A stretch of 64,000 bases of DNA from NCBI GenBank assembly GCA_905221605.1, contig CAJNDS010000151.1:124001-188000 (forward strand). The letters are read 5' to 3'. The DNA comes from Symbiodinium natans (taxonomy: Eukaryota > Sar > Dinophyceae > Suessiales > Symbiodiniaceae). The notes beneath the pieces are model-generated. The model was given only the letters and a program-made list of their open reading frames with translations, was not told the origin of the DNA and made no database searches. Positions 21,960 through 33,870 of this stretch are shown here, piece by piece. The position numbers and the translations under genes are program-made. The first letter of the stretch is position 1; every line of letters starts with the position of its first letter.

Positions 21960-23440
21960 TCAAGGGATGAAGACTTGTACCCCCTAAGGTTTCGGGTGTA
22001 GGGTTTTGGGGAACCAGGGTTTTAGGGTGTTGGGTTTTGGGGTTTGGGGTGTGGGCTCGTACCTCTAAGGTCGTACCCCTGTCGTACCCCTAAAGGTTCC
22101 CCTTCATATGGCCACTGGGTCGATATCTTTTCACCTTTGTGGTTATGTAGAATCCACTGTGTATACATGTGTATGTATATATATATATATATTATTTATT
22201 TACTTATTTATTACCTATTTTTCAAGGTGAACCTTTTTGGTCTAGGGTATGCAGCCCCTAAGCAAGATTAAAAGTCCCCACACCCCCCCCCCCCCCCAGC
22301 ATCTACACAGCAACCATTTTAGATATATTTCTTTTTGATGTATGGGGAAGACTTTTGGTACTAGGGGTAAGGGAGGAGTTGTTGAAAATTGGAGGGAGGA
22401 GAGTACATTTTGGTCCGGGGCCTTGGATGCAGCTTTGGCAAAGACAAGCCCCTTTCGTGAAGCTTCGGAGCTGGCACCTGAGGCCGACAACGCACAAAGA
22501 AGTCGAGGCACAACGTCTGCAACTTTTCATTCTGCAGCCACTGAAGATAGAGTCTAGAGGTCAAAACAACGGCCTTATGTTGATGGTGGTAGCCACTGGT
22601 GCTGCTGGTGATGATGCCGATGATGGTGGTGGTGAGGTGGTGTGTGTGTGTGTTTGCTGCCAATGTCTGAAATCTGTCACGCCAGATCTTTCAGCAGCAA
22701 GTGCGCGGCGAGCGCAAGGCAGAGCTGCAGGCTTTGAGGCCGCCGTGCTCGCCGTGCTCCGGACTTCCTAAGCACAGTGCCACGCCGGGCTTCGGCTTCG
22801 CTGTTAGCCTTGGTTTTAAGAGCTTGTGCACGGCAGTGCATGCTGTCGTTGTCAAGACTGAGGGTGCGACTGCCGTCTTGGGGAGCGTGGGCGCGCGTTC
22901 CTGTGCAGAGAGAGCATGCTGTCGAAGCTTCAACCACCAGAATCTTCAATTGCTCGCCCATGCGGCGGCTTCTCATGTCACTTCTGGCAGGTACGTAGCT
23001 CCTTTCCCACAGCACACATGAAAGAGCTTATTCTTCAAATTGATGGAGCCCTCTGACACCCTTCCCCCCGAAAACCCGTACAATCACCGCTCTAAACCCT
23101 TAAACCCCCTAAACGCACCCCGAACCCTTCTAAGTCCCTAAGCCGACAGAGGGAGCGGTCACAGACCCTGGACCGGAGCGCTAGCGCTGGCAGCCTCCTG
23201 GCCAGGCCGGCTTGGAACAAGTGCTGAACTCCACAACCGATGGGGGAGAGAGAGAGAGAGACAGAAAAGGAAAAAGTATATACACTTTTTTTTACTTCGA
23301 ACATCCCCACCTTGATCCTCGTTAAAGAGAAAGAACGCAAATAAGATGCTCAAACAGAGCTTTCTTAGCTTTTGCTGGCAACTGGGGTTGAGCACTCCAG
23401 GGACACACTGGAGTTGGGCACTCCAGGCTCTAGGGTTGAG
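21960..23440. other. No gene recognised
   Basis: Contains a short AT run near 22175, a GGTGGT/GTGTGT stretch near 22620 and mixed-frame ORFs on both strands. A frame at 22342-22554 (GALDAALAKTSPFREASELA) is exon-like in composition, but I cannot bound or identify it. Confidence 0.35.
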
Positions 23441-23456
23441 GACTCCTGGGATGACC

Positions 23457-23520
23457 GACCGGGCGAGGAGAAGAGTTGAGTTTGAGATCTAACAACCCCA
23501 CACCGAAGGTGGGAAGAAAA
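23457..23520 (-). repeat. Dispersed repeat, copy 1 (minus orientation)
   Basis: Read on the minus strand it contains GGTGTGGGGTTGTTAGAT, then CTCAACTCTTCTCCTCGCCC. About 60 bases match the + strand at 62577-62637 with a handful of mismatches. Confidence 0.85.
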
Positions 23521-24169
23521 GGTGAGAGAACTTCTAGCCCCACGAACGGAAAAACGGCATCCCACAAGATGTAGGGCGAGAGCACGTGGGGAGTGAGCAC
23601 CTTGAACCCCGTACCATGAACTTCTACAGAACTGGGCGGAACGAAGCTGAGCCGCATATTTCTCAAGCCGGTGCATACCATCCATGAACGTGCGAACTGA
23701 CGCACAGAGGAGAAAGAGCAAGAGAGTGAAAAACAAACTTAAATGTATTTTCGGCGACTGCTGTCAGAGCCACGGCTTAAGGCTTAGAAATTCGAGAGGT
23801 TTCAGGTAGGGCAGGGAGGGAGGGAGCTGGCGACCAGGCAAGCTTGAGGGGCTAATCTGCCCCCTTTTTTTGGCTACGGATGGCGTCAGGAGTTCAGATT
23901 CCAGAAGGGCTCGGCTGTCCTATGTGCGAGGTTTACGCCTCGCACAGCTTATCCGAAGATATCCACCGGCGAAAGTGAGCGTCGAAACCATCCACCTCTC
24001 AGCCCTCAACTGAAGCAACCACCACCTGGTAAACCCTATTTAAACCCTAAACCCTAAAACCCTGAACCCTAAACCCTAAACCTTGCAAGGCCAAGCTCAG
24101 AGCGGGGGCCGAGGTGCCGTGGGGCTGTGAGTTAGGGGGCTACTTGGAGGTCCCCTGGGCAGTTTTAAA

Positions 24170-24262
24170 GATGATTATACGTCCCTCAAATCGGGTTATG
24201 AGTATAGTAACCCTTTTATAAGTCCCTCAAGTAGAGCTATAAGTATAGTAACCCTACTTCTA
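24170..24262. repeat. ~40-bp direct duplication
   Basis: CGTCCCTCAAATCGGGTTATGAGTATAGTAACCC is followed by a similar AAGTCCCTCAAGTAGAGC..AAGTATAGTAACCC copy. Confidence 0.7.
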
Positions 24263-24560
24263 ACCCTTCTGAGAGCTGCCCATGAACCTCCAAGGGAAGT
24301 CTCTATCAGGGGCCGGGCTTGAATTATTTTGGCAGGCCAGGGGTCGATAACAGTATGACAGGAAGAGGGTCATCAGGGCTTCCAGTCAGGATGGTGAGCA
24401 CATGGTTTTGGGATGTTGCTACTTGTGTGGCTGTTTTCTCTTCTGCTTCTGTCTCTGCTCGCTAAATGCTGAGCCGGGGCCTCGTACAGGAATACGCCTT
24501 CCGTGTCCACAGTTGCTTCTGGTTTTAAAAAACAAGGACCCAAGCCCTAAACCCTAAACC

Positions 24561-24839
24561 ATGGGAGACCTGCTGAGTGGTTCGTCCAGCGATGCCGGCG
24601 CCAAAGGCCCTAACCCTAAACCCTCAACCCTAAACCCTAAACCTTAAACCCTAAACCCTAACCCTAAACCCTAAACCCCTAAACCCTTAAACCCCTAAAC
24701 CCCTAAACCCCTAAACCCCTAGAACCCCGAAACCCCTAAACCCTACCTAAAACCCGCAGGGCTTCAATTCACAGGCCAGAGCCCATGGCATTTGACACCA
24801 CGTCGCTCGCCGACTTCGAGTTCCCGGAGCCGCTGCAGG
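24561..24839 (+). CDS. 5' end of an unknown gene: two exons around a telomere-repeat intron
   Basis: ATG at 24561 begins MGDLLSGSSSDAGAK and ends with one extra base at 24606, before a GC donor. After an AG acceptor at 24778-24779, the frame resumes as EPMAFDTTSLADFEFPEPLQ. The 173-base intron (24607-24779) consists mostly of CCCTAAA and CCCCTAAA repeats. The N terminus is acidic and Ser-rich and would be cytosolic. Further exons were not found before the AT-rich stretch that follows. Product unknown. Confidence 0.5.
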
Positions 24840-24859
24840 GACGAGAACGGCATAAGCAC

Positions 24860-25860
24860 AACAATACATAATAGTACATAATGAGATATAATAGTCTGCA
24901 ATTCATAAATAAATATAATATAGATATATATATATATATATTTTTTTTTATTTATTTATTTATTTTGTATTTATTGGTTATCTTTTAGTTACATATGTAT
25001 ATATATATAGATATATATACATATATACACATGTAAATTAGTTTCTAGCAGTGCAAGAACTTGCCATGACAAAGTTATAGTAGATAACATTATGCCAAGT
25101 ACATAACAATATGCAATAACATACAATGATACATAATGGTATATAATAGTATATAATAGTATATAATAGTATATAATAGTATATCATATACCCTACGATA
25201 TGACTTGATGTTAAAAAATTATACAACAATTTATATTGGTTTGTATTATATCATAAGAGATAATGCTATACTATGATGTTCAGCATTTTTCATGACATAT
25301 GTTTGTGAATATATATATATATATACATATATATATGTATATATATATATATACATATATAGTTTTTCGTTTATAATCTTCCGCGTTTTATATTGAATGT
25401 GATATCATACAATGTAATGATTAGAATGTAAGGGGATGTTCTTGGAAATAGAATGACGCATGAACTCGTTTGAACAACGAGTAAAATTTTAAAAACACAG
25501 AGCAAAATGTTAGGGTATTATTACTATTGGAATAAGAGCCCCGTTGCAAAAAACTCCATAGGGGCTCAATATGAAAAGTATTATTGCATCCCGCGCAATA
25601 ATAATACATTTTATCTTGTAAGCGCCGGAATACTCTTAATAATAGTGTTTTTTACTGTCATCATAGTGTGAGTGGAAAATGAACGAACACGCGGGTGCAT
25701 TGTGAAAGACGCCTTTTTGGCCCGTGAACAAGATTATCAAAGTAAATGGCTGATTTCGTCCACTTCAAGGCAAACTAATATATTCATGCGCGTACTAATG
25801 ATATTATTCACTGGCCCTTTAATGTTCTCTTCACCTCATTCTCTTATCATTATACCGGCT
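24860..25860. other. AT-rich island beside the satellite
   Basis: About 1 kb of very AT-rich sequence with TATATATA palindromes (24925-25030, 25308-25365) and ATAATAGTATAT direct repeats (25130-25190), in an otherwise GC-rich window. It ends a few bases before the 5-kb satellite. The 68-codon frame at 25672 is not supported as a gene. Confidence 0.75.
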
Positions 25861-25865
25861 TGGCG

Positions 25866-28555
25866 CGGCCTGCTGTGAGAGGGCCCGCGGCTGACGCTCA
25901 TGATGCTTGGCCTGGGGCGGCCTGATGGCCTGATGTGAGAGGGCCCGCAGCTGATGCTCATGATGCTCGGCCTGGGGCGGCCTGACCATGATGCTTGGCC
26001 TGGGGCGGCCTGATGTGAGAGGGCCCGCGGCTGATGCTCATGATGCTTGGCCTGGGGCGGCCTGATGGCCTGATGTGAGAGGGCCCGCAGCTGATGCTCA
26101 TGATGCTTGGCCTGGGGCGGCCTGACCATGATGCTTGGCCTGGGGCGGCCTGATGTGAGAGGGCCCGCGGCTGATGCTCATGATGCTTGGCCTGGGGCGG
26201 CCTGATGGCCTGATGTGAGAGGGCCCGCAGCTGATGCTCATGATGCTCGGCCTGGGGCGGCCTGACCATGATGCTTGGCCTGGGGCGGCCTGATGTGAGA
26301 GGGCCCGCGGCTGATGCTCATGATGCTTGGCCTGGGGCGGCCTGATGGCCTGATGTGAGAGGGCCCGCAGCTGATGCTCATGATGCTCGGCCTGGGCGGC
26401 CTGACCATGATGCTTGGCCTGGGGCGGCCTGATGTGAGAGGGCCCGCGGCTGATGCTCATGATGCTTGGCCTGGGGCGGCCTGATGACCTGATGTGAGAG
26501 GGCCCGCAGCTGATGCTCATGATGCTCGGCCTGGGGCGGCCTGACCATGATGCTTGGCCTGGGGCGGCCTGATGTGAGAGGGCCCGCGGCTGATGCTCAT
26601 GATGCTTGGCCTGGGGCGGCCTGATGGCCTGATGTGAGAGGGCCCGCAGCTGATGCTCATGATGCTCGGCCTGGGGCGGCCTGACCATGATGCTTGGCCT
26701 GGGGCGGCCTGATGTGAGAGGGCCCGCGGCTGATGCTCATGATGCTTGGCCTGGGGCGGCCTGATGGCCTGATGTGAGAGGGCCCGCAGCTGATGCTCAT
26801 GATGCTCGGCCTGGGGCGGCCTGACCATGATGCTTGGCCTGGGGCGGCCTGATGTGAGAGGGCCCGCGGCTGATGCTCATGATGCTTGGCCTGGGGCGGC
26901 CTGATGGCCTGATGTGAGAGGGCCCGCAGCTGATGCTCATGATGCTCGGCCTGGGGCGGGGGCGGCCTGATGTGAGAGGGCCCGCGGCTGATGCTCATGA
27001 TGCTTGGCCTGGGGCGGCCTGATGGCCTGATGTGAGAGGGCCCGCAGCTGATGCTCATGATGCTCGGCCTGGGGCGGCCTGACCATGATGCTTGGCCTGG
27101 GGCGGCCTGATGTGAGAGGGCCCGCGGCTGATGCTCATGATGCTTGGCCTGGGGCGGCCTGATGGCCTGATGTGAGAGGGCCCGCAGCTGATGCTCATGA
27201 TGCTCGGCCTGGGGCGGCCTGACCATGATGCTTGGCCTGGGGCGGCCTGATGTGAGAGGGCCCGCGGCTGATGCTCATGATGCTTGGCCTGGGGCGGCCT
27301 GATGGCCTGATGTGAGAGGGCCCGCAGCTGATGCTCATGATGCTCGGCCTGGGGCGGCCTGACCATGATGCTTGGCCTGGGGCGGCCTGATGTGAGAGGG
27401 CCCGCGGCTGATGCTCATGATGCTTGGCCTGGGGCGGCCTGATGGCCTGATGTGAGAGGGCCCGCAGCTGATGCTCATGATGCTCGGCCTGGGGCGGCCT
27501 GACCATGATGCTTGGCCTGGGGCGGCCTGATGTGAGAGGGCCCGCGGCTGATGCTCATGATGCTTGGCCTGGGGCGGCCTGATGGCCTGATGTGAGAGGG
27601 CCCGCAGCTGATGCTCATGATGCTCGGCCTGGGGCGGCCTGACCATGATGCTTGGCCTGGGGCGGCCTGATGTGAGAGGGCCCGCGGCTGATGCTCATGA
27701 TGCTTGGCCTGGGGCGGCCTGATGGCCTGATGTGAGAGGGCCCGCAGCTGATGCTCATGATGCTCGGCCTGGGGCGGCCTGACCATGATGCTTGGCCTGG
27801 GGCGGCCTGATGTGAGAGGGCCCGCGGCTGATGCTCATGATGCTTGGCCTGGGGCGGCCTGATGGCCTGATGTGAGAGGGCCCGCAGCTGATGCTCATGA
27901 TGCTCGGCCTGGGGCGGCCTGACCATGATGCTTGGCCTGGGGCGGCCTGATGTGAGAGGGCCCGCGGCTGATGCTCATGATGCTTGGCCTGGGGCGGCCT
28001 GATGGCCTGATGTGAGAGGGCCCGCAGCTGATGCTCATGATGCTCGGCCTGGGCGGCCTGACCATGATGCTTGGCCTGGGGCGGCCTGATGTGAGAGGGC
28101 CCGCGGCTGATGCTCATGATGCTTGGCCTGGGGCGGCCTGATGACCTGATGTGAGAGGGCCCGCAGCTGATGCTCATGATGCTCGGCCTGGGGCGGCCTG
28201 ACCATGATGCTTGGCCTGGGGCGGCCTGATGTGAGAGGGCCCGCGGCTGATGCTCATGATGCTTGGCCTGGGGCGGCCTGATGGCCTGATGTGAGAGGGC
28301 CCGCAGCTGATGCTCATGATGCTCGGCCTGGGGCGGCCTGACCATGATGCTTGGCCTGGGGCGGCCTGATGTGAGAGGGCCCGCGGCTGATGCTCATGAT
28401 GCTTGGCCTGGGGCGGCCTGATGGCCTGATGTGAGAGGGCCCGCAGCTGATGCTCATGATGCTCGGCCTGGGGCGGCCTGACCATGATGCTTTGCCTGGG
28501 GCGGCCTGATGTGAGAGGGCCCGCGGCTGATGCTCATGATGCTTGGCCTGGGGCG
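25866..28555. repeat. GC-rich satellite, 140-bp higher-order repeat
   Basis: The basic words are GATGCTCATGATGCTTGGCC, TGGGGCGGCCTGA and TGTGAGAGGGCCCGC(G/A)GCTG. Two variants alternate (GCGG/GCAG, TTGG/TCGG, with or without GACCATG or GATGGCC), giving a strict 140-base period for ~18 cycles. One cycle near 26950 is shortened. Two singular variants (a lost G in CCTGGGCGGCC followed by GATGACC) occur together at 26391 and again at 28048, exactly 1657 bases apart, showing a larger duplicated block. The many 103- and 196-codon minus-strand ORFs are by-products: 140 is not a multiple of three, and the frame changes every unit. Confidence 0.95.
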
Positions 28556-29850
28556 GGCCTGATGTGAGAGGACCCGCGGATGATGCTCATAATGCTTGGC
28601 CTCGGGGGGCAGAGATGTGACTCATGACGCTTGGCCTGGGACGGCCTGATGTGACAGGACCTGCGGCTGATGCTCACTTGGGGCGGAGATGTGACTCATG
28701 ATGCTTGGCGCGGCCTGATGTGAGAGGACCCGCGGCTGATGCTCATGATGCTTGGCCTGGGGCGGCCTGATGTGAGAGGGCCCGCAGCTGATGCTCATGA
28801 TGCTCGGCCTGGGGCGGCCTGATGTGAGAGGGCCCGCGGCTGATGCTCATGATGCTTGGCCTGGGGCGGGCCTGATGTGAGAGGACCCGCGGATGATGCT
28901 CATAATGCTTGGCCTCGGGGGGCGGAGATGTGACTCATGACGCTTGGCCTGGGACGGCCTGATGTGACAGGACCTGCGGCTGATGCTCACTTGGGGCGGA
29001 GATGTGACTCATGATGCTTGGCGCGGCCTGATGTGAGAGGACCCGCGGCTGATGCTCATGATGCTTGGCCTGGGGCGGCCTGATGTGAGAGGGCCCGCAG
29101 CTGATGCTCATGATGCTCGGCCTGGGGCGGCCTGATGTGAGAGGGCCCGCGGCTGATGCTCATGATGCTTGGCCTGGGGCGGGCCTGATGTGAGAGGACC
29201 CGCGGATGATGCTCATAATGCTTGGCCTCGGGGGGCAGACATGTGACTCATGACGCTTGGCCTGGGACGGCCTGATGTGACAGGACCTGCGGCTGATGCT
29301 CACTTGGGGCGGAGATGTGACTCATGATGCTTGGCGCGGCCTGATGTGAGAGGACCCGCGGCTGATGCTCATGATGCTTGGCCTGGGGCGGCCTGATGTG
29401 AGAGGGCCCGCAGCTGATGCTCATGATGCTCGGCCTGGGGCGGCCTGATGTGAGAGGGCCCGCGGCTGATGCTCATGATGCTTGGCCTGGGGCGGGCCTG
29501 ATGTGAGAGGACCCGCGGATGATGCTCATAATGCTTGGCCTCGGGGGGCAGAGATGTGACTCATGACGCTTGGCCTGGGACGGCCTGATGTGACAGGACC
29601 TGCGGCTGATGCTCACTTGGGGCGGAGATGTGACTCATGATGCTTGGCGCGGCCTGATGTGAGAGGACCCGCGGCTGATGCTCATGATGCTTGGCCTGGG
29701 GCGGCCTGATGTGAGAGGGCCCGCAGCTGATGCTCATGATGCTCGGCCTGGGGCGGCCTGATGTGAGAGGGCCCGCGGCTGATGCTCATGATGCTTGGCC
29801 TGGGGCGGGCCTGATGTGAGAGGACCCGCGGATGCTGCTCATAATGCTTG
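28556..29850. repeat. Satellite sub-domain with 313-bp higher-order repeat
   Basis: A different mixture of the same words plus CTCATAATGCTTGGCCTCGG, GACATGTGACTCATGACGC and CACTTGGGGCGGAGATGTGA. The CATAATG anchor falls at 28588, 28901, 29214, 29527 and 29840, four intervals of exactly 313 bases. Confidence 0.95.
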
Positions 29851-31110
29851 GCCTCGGGGGGCAGAGATGTGACTCATGACGCTTGGCCTGGGACGGCCTG
29901 ATGTGACAGGACCTGCGGCTGATGCTCACTTGGGGCGGAGATGTGACTCATGATGCTTGGCCTGGGGCGGCCTGATGTGAGAGGACCCGCGGCTGATGCT
30001 CATGATGCTTGGCCTGGGGCGGCCTGATGTGAGAGGGCCCGCAGCTGATGCTCATGATGCTCGGCCTGGGGCGGCCTGATGTGAGAGGGCCCGCGGCTGA
30101 TGCTCATGATGCTTGGCCTGGGGCGGGCCTGATGTGAGAGGACCCGCGGATGATGCTCATGATGCTTGGCCGCAGAGATGTGACTCATGACGCTTGGCTG
30201 ATGCTCAAGATGCTTGGGGTGGAGATGTGACTCATGATGCTTGGCGCGGCCTGATGTGAGAGGATCCGCGGCTGATGCTCATGATGCTTGGCCTGGGGCG
30301 GCCTGATGTGAGAGGGCCCGCAGCTGATGCTCATGATGCTCGGCCTGGGGCGGCCTGATCATGATGCTTGGCCTGGGGCGGCCTGATGTGAGAGGGCCCG
30401 CGGCTGATGCTCATGATGCTTGGCCTGGGGCGGGCCTGATGTGAGAGGGCCCGCGGCTGATGCTATGCTTGGCCTGGGGCGGGCCTGATGTGAGAGGACC
30501 CGCGGATGATGCTCATGATGCTTGCCTGCCGGGGGCAGAGATGTGACTCATGACGCTTGGCCTGGGACGGCCTGATGTGAGAGGACCTGCGGCTGATGCT
30601 CACTTGGGGCGGAGATGTGACTCATGATGCTTGGCGCGGCCTGATGTGAGAGGACCCGCGGCTGATGCTCATGATGCTTGGCCTGGGGCGGGCCTGATGT
30701 GAGACAGCTGATGCTCATGATGCTCGGCCTGGGCGGCCTGATCATGATGCTTGGCCTGGGGCGGCCTGATGTGAGAGGGCCGGCGGCTGATGCTCATGAT
30801 GGTTGGCCTGGGGCGGCCTGACGGCCTGATGTGAGAGGGCCCGCAGCTGATGCTCATGATGCTCGGCCTGGGGCGGCCTGATCATGATGCTTGGCCTGGG
30901 GCGGCCTGATGTGAGAGGGCCCGCGGCTGATGCTCATGATGCTTGGCCTGGGGCAGGCCTGATGTGAGAGGGCCCGCGGCTGATGCTCATGACGCTTGGC
31001 CCAGGGGGGCTTGATGTGAGAGGACCCACGGCTGATGCTCATGACGCTTGGCCTGATGTGAGAGGGCAAGCAGCTGATGCTCATGATGATCGGCCTGTGG
31101 TGGGCTGATG
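29851..31110. repeat. Diverged right edge of the satellite
   Basis: The same words continue, but with irregular order, deletions and point changes (GGTTGGCC, GGATCCGCGG, GTGGTGGGCTG). This is the usual decay pattern at a satellite border. Confidence 0.9.
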
Positions 31111-33730
31111 CGACAGGGTAAACCCCTAACCCGACTTGCTCGAGGAACGAGGCTCAATTCCCGAGGCACTGAGTGGTTAAACCCTAACAAAACCCTTAGC
31201 GCCCGAAACCCTAAAAATTCGAACCCAAAACTTCCTAATTTCCTTTGCAAAGGGGAGTAAGTGCCGGGGAAATGACCACTGTTTATGAAGGGTTTTTGGT
31301 TGTGGGACAACGTACCAATCAACTCTGCCTCGGCAGAGGGAGTCCGGGTGAAGATGTTCCTTGAACGCATCGTGTACAACTTGCGCTTCATGAAGTCTTA
31401 GCGACGCGAAGCTGGAAAAGCGGTGCGAGGTGAGCAAGAGTTGCCGCAGATGATGCTCTTTACTTGGCTCCCAGGTGTGTACAAAAGGGAGTATCCGCAT
31501 GCGAAATGAAAGTTCAGGAGCCTCCGAGCGTCTTGGCTTCACCAGCGTGTGGGACCCAGTTATACACGGGGCCGAAAGGGGCGAGATCTTGAACTTGACA
31601 AGGGAAGTCCGGCATTGCCAGCAGGGAAAAAACTCCCAGGATTGCTTGCTGTCTTCGTGCTGCTCACGATGCTGCGTGTGCTGAAGAGGTTTCGCACGCT
31701 TCGAAGTGCTGGCCGGATGGTATCTGCCCAGGCCCCAGAACTCAGGCAAGTGGGACCTTGGAAACTAGAGACGATATTTGTGCCCGTGCACCCGTCCAGA
31801 CTGTGACAACTAGCCTGAACATGCCTGAACGTCGAAATCAAGAACCTTCCTCTAGAGGCAGCTTCATGCCCCAACTCCAGCAAAATTGGTCAGGTGCCCT
31901 CGCCGCCCGAGTCTTGGACCAGTGGAAGTGGCAGGGTTGCAGGGGATGGTGACACGTGAGCTTCGTTTCGCTTGGGCACTTCAGCTTTGGGACAAACGGG
32001 CATTGGAGTCGGGCCCGCGACCTGCCTCCGGCTGTGCCACATCGAACTGAGAGCCGATTCAGCAAGCCAAGTGTGCCATGTGAAACGGAAGCTAGACCCG
32101 CAAAATGAGAGGGAGGCTGCAGCCCCAAAGTGGCCCCACATGCACATCCCTGTGGCATCGCAGGTCCGGAACTGCAACCTTCCAGATGCCCGGAGCTCAG
32201 CAGAGCTTTGCGGCCGGAAAGAAAGGGCACGAATAGGTCACGCTCTAAACCGACAAGGCGGCTTTTCAATGATGTTGTTAGGTGTCGCTGGCCGTCAGGA
32301 AGGATGGGCTCACAGAAAGAAGAAGTCGGGGCCAATGTAGTAAAAAAATGCTCAGGGTCAGTTCTGGTGCTGGGGCAGATATGATGTGGGGCTGGTCACT
32401 CCAGCGACTAGCCGAAAGAGCTGAAGCCTCGTCTGGTCGGTGCGACGAGTTTCGAGTGATTGCAGACTAAGAGCTTGGACGTGAACCCTCGTGTCACATT
32501 GCTTAAGTGGTGGCAAGAGTTGAAGCCACATGAGGCGCCCTGTCACTGCGGACTTCCCTCGGGAGCGGGTTCAGAGCTGAGGAGCAGCAGATTCTTGGGC
32601 TGGGGTTGGCGGCTCTGGGGCTGATTCCAAGGGGATGTTGTGAGGCGGATTTCGGAGGAGGGCGGGGGCTGTCGATTTTTGACAGTTCTGGCTTTAGAAT
32701 GATGCGTGAGGCTTCGGACGGCTTGGGAGATGTGTTGCTTGAAGAAAGTCGGCAAGAACAAAAGCACGAGGTGGATGTGGGCGATCGGAGGGGGATTCTG
32801 TTAAGATCTACGATTTGGGATGTTTGGCCGACTCTACACAGACCGAAGATGTAGGATTTGACAAAGCAGATTGCGCCTAAATGTCAAGGCTTCGCCAACG
32901 ATGAGCTACACAACTCGCCTGTTGGGGCCCATGACGTTGACAGACTGTTGTGGGGGGGTTGGCAGCTACATGAGCGAAACCGTTGGCATGCGAGAGGTGT
33001 TGTGAAGTGGAGATTCCGAGCCCATGTTTGGTCACACTTGCCAGCTCGGTTTAGGGTTTAGGTTTTAGGCTTTAGGGTTTAGGGTTTATGAAGTAGTGAA
33101 GTCCAAATTTGGTTCGCCACGAGCCCCCCCCAGGTCCATGGGCTTCGGCTGTTGCACGCCGATGGAGCGCTACGGCATAGGACAGGCGTGGGACATTTGA
33201 CTGTGAGACCGGGATCCAGTGACTCGCCAATAGCTGGATGTTCAGTCCGCCCAAGCCGAGACAAAATCTTATGTCTTTTGCTTCTATGTGCGGCTCGCAG
33301 CATGAAGAAGGCATGATTTGGTGTACGACTGCAGAACCCTTCGGTCGACTTCTCGGTGTCTGGTCCCACTGTTGCACCGACATCTTGCATGGGGCTTATC
33401 CGGTCCTCTCCAGACCCATCAACAGAGAACTCCAAGGTTCTTTCTTGTTCTAGTTGTTTTTTAAAACACGGGTGGGCCATCTGCGTCCCATGCGCGTGGT
33501 TGTGTCCTATGTCAGCGGAGCGGCAGTGGCAGAGGTGGAGTTGGCGCCTTGACGTGTTTGGGAGATTTGGGGAAGTTTGGGGATTCAGAAGAAAGGGATG
33601 TCCTTGGAATTAAGTGGGCACTTGGGAAGGAAGATTTGTTTGAGAGTGCTACAGCATAGAAACCTCAGATGGCACGGAAAGCTGACCTAACTAGCAGCAT
33701 TGCAGGTTGTCACGACAAAGAAAGGGTGGG
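31111..33730. other. Right flank of the satellite; no gene firmly recognised
   Basis: Possible + strand exon pieces: VRVKMFLERIVYNLRFMKS near 31338-31400, and a hydrophobic-basic piece (LLAVFVLLTMLRVLKRFRTL) near 31640-31700 that loosely resembles a channel-type membrane segment. A 190-codon minus-strand frame (31177-31749) overlaps both. None has enough support to call. TTTAGGG variants lie at ~33050-33090. Confidence 0.3.
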
Positions 33731-33737
33731 CTGAACT

Positions 33738-33870
33738 ATGCGCCGACACGTCTCTAAGCAGTTTCCGGGTTCTGGACCACCAAAGCCCAGCTGGCTTGAG
33801 GATGGCGAAGCGATGGTGGAAGCCATCTACCGAGCGGTGACAAAGGTCGCCCCCGAATTGTTCTGTCGGG
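33738..33870 (+). CDS. Candidate exon, unknown product
   Basis: Open frame with exon-like composition (FPGSGPPKPSWLEDGEAM, VEAIYRAVTKVAPELFCR) ending at a GT donor (33871, GTAGGGGGGGTTTAGGG). The intron again begins in telomere-like sequence. An AAG or CAG acceptor lies at ~33758-33761. Confidence 0.35.

Noticed and set aside
25836-28485. Series of identical 103-codon and 196-codon minus-strand ORFs (HQAIRPPQAKHHEHQ-type products)
   Set aside because: They simply follow the 140-bp satellite. The period is not a multiple of three, so each ORF mixes frames. No start context, no domain.
25866-31110. CRISPR-like array
   Set aside because: Repeats are contiguous and hierarchical, without unique spacers, and the window is eukaryotic in character.
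31640-31700. Polycystin/TRP-type membrane segment (LLTMLRVLKRFRTL)
   Set aside because: Only a loose resemblance over ~20 residues. The acceptor and the neighbouring exons needed to support it were not found.
31177-31749. 190-codon minus-strand ORF
   Set aside because: No recognisable domain. Overlaps equally plausible exon-like pieces on the + strand, so neither strand can be preferred.
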